A stretch of DNA of 64,000 bases from Membranipora membranacea (Eukaryota; Bryozoa; Gymnolaemata; Cheilostomatida; Membraniporidae): contig OU612074.1 of NCBI GenBank assembly GCA_914767715.1, positions 20,570,062 through 20,634,061 of the forward strand, read 5' to 3'. Under the pieces are notes generated by a model. The model did not search any database. It was not told the DNA's origin and saw nothing but the letters and a program-made list of their open reading frames with translations. Shown one piece after another: positions 1-12,419 of the stretch (within the stretch, counting starts at the first letter, position 1; every line of letters starts with the position of its first letter). The position numbers and the translations under genes were made by a program.

Positions 1-394
1 CATTGTTGTCAAGGAGGGCAGTTATAACAGAGGATTGATGATCTTCAAAAAGAGATATATATATATATATAGCAGTCAAGATGACAGCAAAATATTCTTA
101 CTTATTTTTGGTATTGTTCTGATGGCTTCCAAGTATCAACTCAGGTCAGGATGGATTTGATTAAGTCAAAACTTTTATTGCTTAATGTATAACTACTTTT
201 TTCTGGTTAAATTAACAGTATATGGCAGTATATCATTTTTCTGAGATTGCTTCAGACGATAAAATTGAAATTTAGTGCAGTGTGAATTGAAAATGACACC
301 AAATCTTGATCAAATAGTACAAATCCTAAAAATTTATAGATCTTATTAGCAAGAGAAAAAGCAGATAACTTTTTGATAATCTGCTACGTTTCAG
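1..394 (+). other. Intron sequence upstream of first recognised TRPM exon
   Basis: No exon was recognised here. A pyrimidine-containing stretch ends in an acceptor AG at 393-394, directly before the first TRPM exon, so this is read as intron of the gene below. A short (AT)n run lies at about 56-70. The upstream exons for the N-terminal TRPM homology region must lie left of the window. Confidence 0.5.
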
Positions 395-3300
395 ATATTC
401 CTAGCTGCATTCATCCCTCTGGCCGTGTGCCAATTAAAATTTGTGCGCTCATCATCCGGAGAAGATAGACTTGATGAGAAAAAGGCCATAAGTGGTTACC
501 AGTTTCTCCGTGTGACGCCAGGAACAAACAAAAAAAGGGGTAGAATCGGATACTGGAAGGCTGTTTCTGCTGCATTCAGCTCACCAATCGTGAAATGCAT
601 CCATTACACTGTAAGTGATATGTGAACAAAACACACTATAGCTTAAAAAAATAATGAGAAAGTGACTGGTTTTTTTCTTGTTACACTAGGATTACTGGCT
701 GACTAAATGGAAATTATTTTTTGAATTGGAAAATATTTGCGATGTCGCTGACTTCATTGGAATCAATGCAGCGTATATGTTGTGATGAGTAAATTTACTT
801 TCACTTCCCATTTTAGCTTTCACTTATATCTTGATATTGTATAATGTCTCAACCGTGATTATAGCCACTTCCACATACAATTTGATGTTTTATATCAAAG
901 AATTACTAGTAATGAAGATATTTAGGTTTCAAAATATTGTCATAACCTCATTGATAGGGAGTGATGGGTGGCCAGATGACATCATTGTCTTGGATTAACT
1001 GTGTCGTTGGTTGATGTACAGACGTGTGCTACACTGTAAACTCATAAAGTTTGCAGATAAGCTCGAGCTTCTTTCATCCAACAATTGTTTAATACGTACA
1101 TTGGGAATTAATATCACAGAAGCCATACTTCCATATGGCTTCATTTTAAGACAAGTAACCTGCAGCAGGCCAACAAAACAAGAAAATAAAATAATATTGG
1201 TGATTTGTTTTTTTTAGGTGTATCATCTGGCATTCTTAGTTCTGTTTGCCATTTTCATGATGACGGAGCTTGGCTATGATGTTCAATGTGGTGAACAAGG
1301 AAATACTACTACAGGGGAAATGGTTAATACAACCACCATGAGGAATTCAAGCTTACTGGTCTGCCTTGAAAGTCCCTATGAATGTCTGATAACATTCACA
1401 AAATGCCATTGGGCAGAGATGGCCACCATGCTCTGTATGGGAAATAACTTTGTTGATGAGCTCAGACAGGTGAGCAGTGTCTACATGTAACTCAAACCGA
1501 GACTGGAAAGTGATCATACAAAGTTCGGTCATTGTCATCGTGAAAATTCAACTTTTGTCTTGAGCAAGGCCAGTAAAGCAGACTTGTGTTTGATGTTTTA
1601 ATTATTGTTGTTTTTGATATGAATGATTATGTTATTACTATTTCAGCATTTTCAATTTGATTGAAATTGATCGATTTGTATCATATTAATGCATTGGCCT
1701 ATCCTATGTTATAATATCAAATTTTCCTGCGGCTTAATACAATTCATTCAATCATGTAAATGCTATACAATGTAGGATGGTTATACAAGGAAAGTATTTA
1801 ATATATTTAATATTACCAGTTTTCAAGGTCAAGTGGTCACCAGAGTTATGTTAAGGAATGGATCCGGGACAAATGGAACTTTGTTGACCTCTTCGCTTAC
1901 ATTCTCTTCATCGGGGCAAACATCGCAAGGGCATACATTGATGAAGAATACTTTGACGTGGTGCTCATTCTATACTCAATAGCTTTCCTACTCAACATCA
2001 TGCGCTTCTATCAGCTTTTCTACATTTCCGAACGACTTGGTCCAAAAATCACCATGATATTAGGAATGGTAAGTCATTTCGTTATTAGATATGGTAAGTT
2101 ATTAGGAATGGAATGGTAAGTAAGATTTCGTTAACAGGAGAGTTTATTGATAAAATTTTGAAATCTTTATTGTTATCAACAATGCCTCCTCTATGATCTG
2201 AAAAACTTTTTTTAGTAATGACACTTAGTTACAACCCGCTGCCTGTTTGCGAAGGTGAGACATTTTGCCGTTGATCTTTCTGCCGACCTCAAGTTCTATT
2301 ACGTTTGCCAATAAATGACCTTTTGAAATCATTATTAAGATCATGTCAATTACAATTCATTACTTTCAGCTGGTAGACCTAGGTCTGTTCCTAGTTATCT
2401 TGCTGTTAGCTGTAGTTGCTTTTGGAATTATCAATCAAACCATACTCAATCCGATGGCACCATTTGACCTAGAACTACTGAATAAAGTGCTATACCGACC
2501 ATACTTTCAAATGTATGGAGAGCTGTTCCTGGAAGACTATGAGCATGCAGGTAAATGTACAATAGAATTCCAAAGGATGCCGGACTGGCATGATAGAGCG
2601 GTTTACCAACGTGCAGCCCTAGCAGAGTCTTGTCAGAAAAGACTTTTGTGAGAGATAAACTAATCTTTAGTACAAAGGTGATACATAGGAGTAATCAGTT
2701 AATTCAAAGCCTTTGAAAACATTAAACATTGTCAAACTCTGAAATCTTGATTGAAGAGCCTTTTTAGCACAATATAATTAGCAACACGCTAATTGTCCTT
2801 TTAGCTCTATTCAAAAATACTCTCTCTAAAATTCTTTTTTACAGGAGAAGGATACGGGTACAAGTGGGTGATACTAGGCCTTTTCATGATTGTCACTAAT
2901 GTGCTGCTATTGAATCTTCTCATCGCAATGTTCAGGTGAGGTAGATATTAAGACAAATACTGTTCCCGAAGTTTGTTTTGAAGTTGAACGAACAGCTATT
3001 GAATTCCATTTGCTTTGATTTTGCATCTGCTATTTATCATGTTATCAATTTATACAATACATTTCTGTAAGCAGATCTATGATTGAAATGTAAGTAACTG
3101 TGAAAAATTATCAATTTCAGTCACACCTTTGAGAACATACAGTCTAAGGCTGAAATGCTGTGGAAATACAACTACTATTCTGTTGTTTATGAGCACTATG
3201 ATAGACCGAGATTCCCCCTGATTGAGGCTTTAATACGACTTCTAATAGGCTGTCGCAGAAACTGTAGCGGACATAAAGACTCAGATTTCAGTATGTTAAT

Positions 3301-5225
3301 CACATAATTTTGTAGAAGTTTCTTTTACCACAGTCGATAGTACTACTTTCTAAACATCTAATTTTCAAATTTAATATCTTTCTATATATATGAAATGAGT
3401 ATACCATATCTCATAGATTTACTATAGGCTGGCCTGATGTCACCTTAACGGTATGGTGGTACCAAATCATATTCAATAGTTTTTCTTTGCTTCAGGGAGA
3501 GATTTTAAAGGGAATAGTGGTGGCTGGTGCTCAAGCTGTCGCTTTTGCTGCAAGGTTGGTGCCAAGACAAATCGTAACTACGACAAAGAGCTATCAGATT
3601 TTGCAAGAAAGAGAATGGAAGAGTATGACACAACCCGCAGAAATGAAGACAACAATCATGAGGATGACACTAGTAAAATCAGGTTGTGATTTTTTTCATT
3701 GCAATGTTGAACATCTTGGATAGCAGTATATTTCAGAGGTTAAATTTTGTAGCCGCAAAACTGCAATTGGTATAAAATTCTAACTCCTTTACAAATAGGA
3801 GGAAAAATTGATCAGAGTAGTTTGTGATAAAGCAATGGATCACCTAAAATTTACACTGTTTATGTCACCAAAACTATATGGGATATATTATAGTTGTATG
3901 AAATTGAATTGACCAGCTGTCTATCAAATAATAAAACAATGAAAATAACAAAAAATAATTAAAGCTAAAATATGAGGAAAAAAAATATGGAAAAGATTGA
4001 AGAGCTATTCTTGGAGGAAAAACTTATATTTCAACTGTTGCTATTATCAAATTTTGATTATATACCCTAATGACAGTCCGCTTATTTTTATTAGATTCAA
4101 TGAGCTCTCACAACAAATGGAGCAGATTAGGTCTGTGATCGAGGATCTGAGCAAGAAGGTACTGGTAAGTGATATAATACACTCACATTATTAGCATCAT
4201 AACAACCAAAAGCATATTTAATGAAGCAGAGACTGAAAAACTACTAAAACATGTTAACTCTTCTGAGCACAGAAACTCAGATAGAGATATTCAAACATGG
4301 AGTAATGGATGGTAAAATAAGTGTATCACCAGAATTATCTGATCGATCAAATTTGTGTGAAATGAAAGTGTCATACTGTTTTATAATGGGGAAATCAATG
4401 TCTGTTCAAATTCTGAACTCCATGTGTGTTGTGTTGATAGTCCTCGTCCTGAATCTCTTGATTGATAATGATACGAGCACAGGCCATTGATTGCTTGCCA
4501 CCACTTTTTTTAATCGAAAGAAAATACTTATTTAAGTTTCGATGCAGTCGCTAGATTATACAGGATTGAAAGACATTAAAAGATGCAACCGATTTTAAAT
4601 TATGTGCATACTTTACAAGTTTATTTACTGCTGCTTGAATTCCATACTTATATTCTGAATCTCAAAACTTCAACTAAGAAGTAGCAAGGTGACATAGGTA
4701 CAAGTTATACTTTGAGACCAGTTTTTTTAATAGTCCCTTAATAATACCTAAAAAAATAAGGAAATTATTTGCCGTCCATTGCAATATCATACTCAGATTG
4801 ATCTGCTTCCCCTCTGAAAAATTTAGAATTTTTTGCACTGTTGACATTTGATAACTCTTCTTTCTCTACCATAGTAAATTAGTGTCTCAAGATTTTCCAA
4901 CTCCCTAAATCAAAACCGATTGTATTAGAATTAGATTAATGGACATCGTGATCATATTGTTCTGACTGTCTCTCCAAATTCTCTCAAGCATTTTGATTGC
5001 TCTTATCAATTGAGAGGCATTTTATTTGTATTCGTTCTATGCACTTACTCTTTCTCTCTCACAAAAAAGTATGTAGAAGCTGAGTTATCAAACGAAAAAT
5101 ATCCGGCATTCATAATAAGTTATGTATGGTTCATAATATTTGTCTACACTTAAGGCCAAGAGTTCAGATGCAGAAGCTTCCGATACCAAACATTCTGGGC
5201 AACAAACACAGAGGAAGGGAGAAAA
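395..5225 (+). CDS. TRPM-family cation channel (TRPM2/TRPM8-like), 3' part of gene
   Basis: Eight exons join in frame into 472 residues: 395-610, 1218-1469, 1820-2068, 2370-2550, 2845-2935, 3121-3290, 3496-3682 and 4095-4164. All have AG acceptors and GT donors; the donor after 3682 (GTTGTG) is weak. Exon 1 is pre-S1 and the start of S1. Exon 2 is S1-S2 with a Thr/Asn-rich extracellular loop holding NTT, NTT and NSS sites. Exon 3 runs through S3-S4 and the linker (VKEWIRDKWNFVDLF, RLGPKI). Exon 4 has S5 and the pore helix (VLYRPYFQMYGEL). Exon 5 is S6 (NVLLLNLLIAMF). Exon 6 is the TRP-like region (MLWKYNYY, DRPRFPL). Exons 7-8 form the C-terminal coiled coil (FNELSQQMEQIRSVIEDL). Together these are diagnostic of TRPM channels, tetrameric plasma-membrane cation channels. 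The glutamate in the filter suggests divalent permeability (inference). The last exon is uncertain: an acceptor at about 5151 gives a 25-residue Lys/Gln-rich tail to a stop at about 5225, while a stronger AG near 5165 gives another tail to about 5275. The N-terminal half is outside the window. TRPM2 versus TRPM8 affinity is not settled, and no NUDT9-type domain is seen downstream. Confidence 0.9.
4165..5150 (+). other. Last intron of the TRPM gene
   Basis: AT-rich sequence starting with a consensus GTAAGT donor at 4165. Open frames here (for example 4251-4490) lack flanking splice logic and protein likeness, and I see no extra exon. Confidence 0.45.
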
Positions 5226-6350
5226 GAAATGATGAGCAGATGAAGAGTTCAAGGATAAAAATGTATGACCTGTAGATTGCAGATAGGAAATATAAATATG
5301 AGGTATTTAGCTCAGTGCATCACGGTTGCAGTCTTACTACATCATCAGGTTTTTTTAGATATTTTATCACGATAATATATCTTGCAGATTTTTATATCAT
5401 TTTTGGGTTTCAATGTGAGCTAACCAGAACATTTATTTGAGGATATTGCATGTGAGATCAGGGCTGTAAACAACTTTGGTGATAAATAATTGAATATTAC
5501 TATTAGTATCGAGTGAGTGAGTTAACATGTTTTCTTGAGATTATCATTTAGCGCAGGGTTTGAAACCACAAGGCTGATAAACAGTTTGAAAGATGGCTTT
5601 CAATGTGTAAGTAAATTTGTTCCTAAAATGATTTGTGTTTTTTTTCATTGTGTGAAAAAATAGATGCTGAAAATTGTCAGAGATCAGTCTAAATTATCAA
5701 AAGGTCATTCATTTCACTGACATATCCTACTACTTCTTTTGATCAGTTAGAAGGCAAGCAATACCATAGACCGAATATTATAATCTAAACAGAGCATCAT
5801 GTGCAGCAAAAGTTAGCTGCTGGCTTTAATTGAAAAGTTTTTGGTTTTATTCTGTGCATCAGTGCCTCGATGCTTATCTCCCAATTCAATAGCATTTAAT
5901 CACTGGCAGTAAGTCTGTTAGCTTTTTCTGCCGTGTTGCATAATTGCATTTTAGGTTTAGTGAGGTCTCTACCTTGAGTGGGTACTTTCTGGACGATTCA
6001 AATCAAAGTGATGTTTTAATTTGAGCTTGGGCTGATTGTATATAGAAAAAAACATCTGCCAAAACCATGAAAACAGAAATTAGGACCACCTTTGATTCTC
6101 ATATATCAATACACATGTATAATGCTATAATGGCTTACCCAAATACTAATTCTCTTAGGCTCATAAATCCTATGCAAGTAAATTTTGTTCTGTATTATTG
6201 TCATGAAGAAACATTACATCCTAAGAAGTAAAGATGTGTTCAACAATAAAGTAGTCATCAGTAGAAATCTGTCAATTTTCAATTTGATGCGGGGTTCAGT
6301 TGGAGTCTAATATCATCAGAAACGTACCAGTCAAAATTCAGTCATTGTAA
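5226..6350. other. Intergenic, nothing recognised
   Basis: AT-rich sequence between the TRPM 3' end and the Ty3/Gypsy remnant. It should contain the TRPM 3' UTR. I see no coding region, tRNA or clear repeat. Confidence 0.4.
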
Positions 6351-6354
6351 GTTG

Positions 6355-8560
6355 TCTGCTCGCTTTGACTTGACATTACATGATCATAATGGCCATCCAG
6401 TTGAGCTTTTAGGTGTGATTTTCGTTAATGTAGTATGTATCTCAGTCGCATAAGTTGCCACTCATTGTAGTTTAGGGTAATTGTCCAAGTTTGCTGGGTC
6501 GGAATTGGCGTCCTCACATACCCGTCGATCTGGCGTGAAATATTTTCAGTACCAATAGTAGATCAGGTCAAATATCTTATTCTCAATGAAGTGTTGTCAA
6601 AGCATCCCCAGGTATTTTGTAGTGATTGCCTTGGTGAGATTAGAGGTTATAAAGCATCTATAGAGTTGAGACCTGATTGCAGCCGATGTTCTGTAAGGCT
6701 CAACAAGTTCATTGTGGATGCTGATCTAGATAAACAAATTCCAGATGGTTCTCTCGTACCTGTTCAGAAGAATAAATTAGCTTAACCACTAGTATGTGTA
6801 CCCAAGGATCATAGCCCAAAATGTCAGAGTATGCTACTCCATCTCTGTGAATGAGGCTATGGAAGACAAATATTAACCGTTACCGCTGCCAGATGATCTA
6901 TTCACAATGATGAAAGGAGAAAAATTCTTCAAGATTGATCTTGCATCTGCCCACACATAGTTTTAGCTGGACAATAGCACTCAGAAGATTCTCATGATGA
7001 ATACTCCTAAAGGGTTATTACTGCCAAGTATGCAATTTCAGAAATATATAGATTAGATTTTGTGTGGTAGTCCTTAACACATGTTGCTATATCGATGATA
7101 TTCTAGTAACAGGTCCTAGCGATCATGAGCACTTTAAACCGCTGGATGAGGTTTTTGGTTGCTTAGAAAATCATGGTATCATAGTGAATAAACACAAAAG
7201 TTTGTTCATGCAGTCGTCGGTTCCATATATTGGTCATGTTCTCAGTAAATCTGACATAGCACCCAATGAAGACAGGATAAAAGCTGTAAAAGTAGCTGAG
7301 ACTCCTAAGATAGTCCATGCCGTGCAGCAGTTCATGGGAATGACCAACTACTATTGAAAGTTCATAAAACAAGTCGCTACCAAAGCTAGAGTAGGGAGTT
7401 GCCCTCTATCGACTGCACAAGTTGAAACCCATTCATAACAAATGAGACTATATAGTAGGATATTGCAAAGGTCCTGAGATATGTGATGTCGAGAGCTCTT
7501 CTCAGTTTTGATGATTTTTTTGAGATGGTAGTGAATTATTTCTCTGTTGTTTATATTCTTCCAGTGATTGTCGATGAAATAGCTCGTGAAACTAGTAAAA
7601 GGCCATATTCTCAGTAAGGTTCGTGAAATTCGGTTCAGATATAAAGTATGATCTATAGTAAACATGGTGATCTAGCATTGATAGATTGATGGCAGAGTTG
7701 ACCAGGATCACGCTGGTATCGTGAGAGTGAAATCAGAGGCTCGTAGTTATCTCTGATTTCCAAAAGTTGATAGTACTATAGAGAATATAGCCAAAGAATG
7801 TCGTGAATGTCAAATGGTTTGTAATTGGCCACCCAAGACTTGGCATCCATTTCAGTTTGAGAACAAGCCAATTGCGAAGGCTTTGTGCTGATTTCTCAGA
7901 ATATGATAGTCATAATTGTTTGATTGTGGTCAATAGTTATAGCGAATGGTCACATATGAAGCTCATAAGCAGCATTACTAGCTGCACAAGGCCACACTCT
8001 TGCTAAGACAATTATTCTCAACACATGGTTTATGTGCAATATTCTATACAGATAAGGCTAAGTTGTCCACGTCCGGAGAGTTTGAGGGATTTCTCATGTC
8101 TATGTCGTATCATGTTGCATCAAATGGTCACGCAATGCCTTGTGTGCAGACAGAGTCTTCTCCAAAAAGTGAAAGGTAGTGCTAGGGATACAAACTTAGC
8201 ATTGTGGAGGTTAGGATAATACCACAACAATCATGCTACTACAGGTCGTGCTCCATGATCTATCCATTGGTCTGCAAGCAGATGTTGATAAGTCTCAAGA
8301 TTGTTGTTATGTCAATGGTAGTAATTTTTAAGTCTTGTGAGTTCAAATTTGGAGATTCTGTCAAAGTCAGTTACATGATTGGCCAAGCAAGTGGTTTTTT
8401 AGTACTGTAGTAAAATGCTCAGGTCTGCTCAGGTATCTAGTCAGGATTGGTTTTAGAGTTCGATTTTGTCATTTGAATCATTTTCAGATGGTACATAAAC
8501 TGGCGATTATGACTAATTATGAATTAAACCACCCTCAAAATCCGGATATAATTAGACAAG
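6355..8560 (+). pseudogene. Degenerate Ty3/Gypsy retrotransposon pol (protease-RT linker, RT, integrase)
   Basis: Translating across many stops and frameshifts gives Ty3/Gypsy pol landmarks in the right order. At about 6385-6560 is the protease-RT linker with a GRNW motif. At 6560-6680 comes the segment leading into RT (LSKHPQVF, CLGEIRGYKASIEL). At about 6800-7060 are RT blocks (PLPDDLF, KFFKIDLASAHT, MNTPKGLL). At 7085-7110 is the catalytic YIDDILVTG, followed by VPYIGHVLS and QFMGMTNYY at 7222-7357. At about 7700-7830 are the integrase zinc-finger region (a CRECQ-type CxxC) and the start of its core (PPKTWHPFQF). At about 8025-8130 is a core piece, and at about 8340-8410 a C-terminal GDSVKV block. 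The catalytic RT aspartates survive, but stops lie in every domain, so the copy is dead. The RNase H stretch at about 7380-7690 is barely recognisable. I could not identify gag or flanking LTRs. Confidence 0.88.
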
Positions 8561-9387
8561 ATTTATCTCAGGAACCTTTAGCAAAGCCAGTGTACCAGCA
8601 ATGACCATTTTGCCCCAGAGGTCCTCGGATGCAGTTGATTGTTTAAGTACTGTTCCAGACACAAGACTTGTACCCAGTACTAGTCCAATGATAGCAACAA
8701 AGAGACATCGCAGGCGCTACACCGTCACATACTATACCACCAGTGAGACATTCAGCATGTATAAGCAAACCACCAGAGAGATATAAACTTTCTTAAAGGG
8801 CAGGCAATGTTATGTATGGCAGTCTGCTACCACACATGACAGGATCTTATGTCATTGTTCTTTTGTCTATATGAAGACCACAATGCAGTGGCTATTTCTT
8901 TTTATGCCAAACCATGCTACAGGCAAGATGTCTCTCTAAGTTCTTCAAAGATAAATCTGTGAACATCGCAAACAAACGTAATTCAAAAATAGATAAAGAG
9001 AGCTGACGAAATTTCTAAAGCAAGTTTGTGGTGTAATTATAAACCACAAGAATATTTTGTCATCATTAAACACTTGTCAGGAACACCTCAAAATCGATCG
9101 TAATTACAGTAAACTGATGACGTAAGTATGTAATCAAAATCAAATCTGCATTTGACAGCTGAATACAGAATTGTCTTGCCATTTGCAAAGATAAGACAAC
9201 TGCCATTATTTTATATCACATCCAACAAGTAGCATTTATCCAATTATTCATTCATTTGAAAATGGTTTTTATTTACCAGGTAATGCCAGTTCTTTGCACT
9301 CTAGAAAGAGGCTAAGCAATTAATAGTTAAAGTTATTTTTACCCTCCGATTCTTGCATCCTCCCAATCAAAAACCCTCCCCCTAGTT
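8561..9387. other. Downstream of Gypsy remnant, nothing recognised
   Basis: A few Thr/Ser-rich codons continue to about 8790 and may be the tail of the pol remnant. The rest shows no coding likeness. An LTR for the Gypsy copy might be expected here, but I found no matching direct repeat upstream. Confidence 0.35.
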
Positions 9388-9557
9388 AAGCGCTTATACT
9401 GTGCCGGGACGCAGAAAGCCACGATCGCCATCCCGAGCACTGTTAATGGCTGGCTGTGTGCCGGGATAGCTGGTAGCAGTGTTTCATTATCAACCAAAGT
9501 GGAAAGAAGTTGATAATGATGTGATGCTACCAGCTATCCTGGCACAGTTTAAACGCT
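9388..9557. repeat. Hairpin / MITE-like inverted repeat
   Basis: Two nested inverted pairs are visible. A 22-bp arm at 9457-9478 (TGTGCCGGGATAGCTGGTAG plus CA) pairs with 9525-9546 with one mismatch. An inner 10-bp pair (CATTATCAAC at 9485-9494, GTTGATAATG at 9509-9518) pairs perfectly. The outer ends also resemble each other in inverse (AAGCGCTTATACTGTGCCGG at 9388 against the complement of 9541-9557). This is typical of a non-autonomous terminal-inverted-repeat element. There is no ORF inside. Confidence 0.6.
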
Positions 9558-12016
9558 CAAACATACCCCCCTCCCCACTCAAAAAAAGCCGGGTAGAAAA
9601 GGATGGTGGTTCAAAGTTATCATCAACACCCTAGACGATAGGAATTGTTGTGATTGGAAACTGGAAACAATTAGTTGAAGTTGAAAAATTGTTGCTGATA
9701 TAGTCGAGAACACAACAACGAGCAACAGAGATAATAGCTGAAGTGATATGCTTTACACTTTTTCTTCCCAGTTTAGTTGTTCTTATAATCTGTTGATTGT
9801 ATGACAATAGGGCTTTAGCTGCATTGGATGTCTTCAGTAATTACTGATGAGTTATTTCAAGCTTCCTTTAGTGTATAAGCTGTAACCAATGAACTAAACA
9901 TCCAGAGGTTTAGTTCATTGCTGTAACCATATCAATCAGGGACTTCGTAATGCTTCGTAGTAACTTAAATGAAAATGTACTTAAGATTTAACGCTTGTGG
10001 GTAAAATATTTGAAATAGGGAGATGGTTGGACTGCAATTCAAGTCAGGGATAAATCCTACTGTATGTCAGGGGTATGTTACCAGATGGAATGAAACAAAT
10101 GAGCTTAGTAAAGGTAGTATAAGAAAAAAAACTATTAGCAGTCCTTCTGTATGCACCCCAGTAAAGTAGAACTCAACCCCTCACCCCACACAAAACAGCC
10201 ACCAGATTCTGAATCGATGATAACGAGTTGAGGGGTGAAAATTCAAGTCTCCCTACTCATTAAATATGATTGATTGGTTCAAATGATTAAAAAAGTAATC
10301 TCAAGCAGATGACAAAAAGCCTTTTAACACTATGACGCAAATTATAAGGGACAAAAAAATTGAGAGGCAAATCTCATAGTGTTTGCTATTAGTCAAATTA
10401 TATCTAGCATTAATACTTTTAAATCCGACCTAATCTTTCCAATTGCTAGTCTATGTGAGCTCGCTGGTGAATCATCGCATCAGTGTTAACTTGATTGACG
10501 AGCTAAAAGTGTAGAAAATGCAGCCTCAATACAAAAAAAATGATTATATAAAAACGATCGACATTATTGTGAAAGATTTACTGTTTAACATATTGAGTAA
10601 GAAGATTTAATTAAAGAAGCTAAGTTCTCTCAGCTGACATTTTTTCTAAGGTATAAATATTAGCTTCTAGACTGTGAATACTTGACCATTTTTGTGTGTG
10701 TGTGTCTTTAGGGTCCTACTATCATAAACACCAAGTTTTTTTCCGTTGTTCAAGCTGGCCGAGGGTGACAAATTACAACCCAGGAAATTAAAAAAAGTAA
10801 TGGTTACAATTTCCTGTCTATGATCCCTCGACAACCTATCATATATGAATCCCTGGCAAAATAGATTTTGCTCTTAAAATTCTGCAAAAGTTTCAACTTA
10901 TGTACTACATGGAGCGGAATGGAAGACACAATACATGTAAACTTAATTTGTAGTTTCACTAGATCAATGCCTGAGGTCAATTAGATTGTGTTTTACATAA
11001 CTTACTGACAAAAGATTCCAAATGATAATTATGATGAACCATGCATGTATAACACAAATGTATATATCCGATTCTAAACTGCAAACTCTAACCAGGAAGA
11101 ATTCTTTCTGCTCTAACCAAGGAGTTAGAGATTCCTTGCTCTAACAAATTACAAGCTGGTTAGGTTTGATCTAAAAGTTCTTTTAGAAAATACGTTTGTC
11201 TAGTAATGTGGTGAATTGAAGCGATTAATTTGTTTTTATCATTACATTGATCAGGGACACGGCTATACAGCCGATGGCTTGTTTTAGAATTAACATTTTC
11301 CATGTACAGCAGACAATATATAAGGAGTCAGACAGGTTGCTCTGTGAATCTTGCCATAGCGAGTCTGCTATCATAACAATCGATTAGCCTCACATATCAT
11401 TTTGTTCATCTATTTTTTTTACTACCGGTATCATTAGATGTAGCCAGTCGGAAGGGGAAGTAGAGGAAGGGTGGGTCTCAAAATAATGTTTATCTGTCAA
11501 AAAGTAGAGAAACAAGATCTGGAACAGACAAATTTGCGATCAAAAACCACTGGTTGTTGCATGTCAATCTACATGCAAGTACAGAAGACCCCATTCATAC
11601 AATCAATTACTCTTTGTCACTGATAAAGGGTGTTAGGGCATGTCTGCGATGTCACAAGTATGTCAAGCCAGCCCGTATTATACAATAAGTAGTACTAAGT
11701 CTTCAATAAATCATTACCACTGAATAAAAATGTCACTGACAATTTCTTTCCAACGGTTTCTTTAATTGATCTGTTGGTTTACAAACAAGAAATGCTGTTT
11801 AGAATGTCAACCCGTAACATACGACTAAGTCTCGGCTTTACTGTACAACCCCCATTTAGTAACCATAAAAAACTGCAGATCTTGAGGATTGAATCAGGGC
11901 TATGTTGAAATCATCAAGCCTTCATTTACGCAAACACTGTGGTTTCTTCTAGTAGATAATCCTAAATGGCTTAGGGATTAGTAACGGAAAGGCACCATTA
12001 ATCTCAGAGATGAGTG
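9558..12016. other. Intergenic, nothing coding recognised
   Basis: AT-rich, with a short GT run near 10693-10705 and a small hairpin at 9887-9920 (listed separately). A TATA-like string lies at about 11317-11326, but no gene follows it that I can support. Confidence 0.4.
9887..9920. repeat. Perfect 13-bp hairpin
   Basis: CAATGAACTAAAC at 9887-9899 is followed after 8 bases by its exact reverse complement at 9908-9920. Both arms are flanked by CTGTAACC-like direct sequence, suggesting a small insertion or a template-switch event. Confidence 0.6.
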
Positions 12017-12024
12017 TATATAAT
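12017..12024 (+). promoter_or_regulatory. TATA box of the first 213-residue secreted-protein gene
   Basis: TATATAAT lies about 140 bp upstream of a consensus-like donor (GTAGGT at 12160) that would end an untranslated first exon. The placement matches the TATA box / untranslated exon / short intron layout of the paralogue at 21177. Transcription would start near 12045-12055 (inference). Confidence 0.5.
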
Positions 12025-12419
12025 GTCTGAGATAATACAGCAAGAGTCATACAACATTCAGCTGGTCTGAAGTTATCTCACACAGAGCGGGTCTCTCACG
12101 TTACCTCCAAGAAGAATACATATACTAATACCGGACAGAGTTAAACACTGATCACACAGGTAGGTTCCATCATAGGTGCTAGAGAAATTGAGAAATGGAC
12201 CAAAAACACGCTGCTGTGTATTATTAAATACACTTACAAACTGCCATTGTATAGCTGATACAATTATAAATTTTACTCGGCAGCATTTCATAAACGATGT
12301 GTTTTTCCATATATTTTTACATGCGCTCATATTTGGAAAACTCATTGCCGAATCCCAATGCCCAAATTGTACATAGTAAGATAATTATGTTGACATTTAT
12401 TATTACAGAATCTCTAAAG

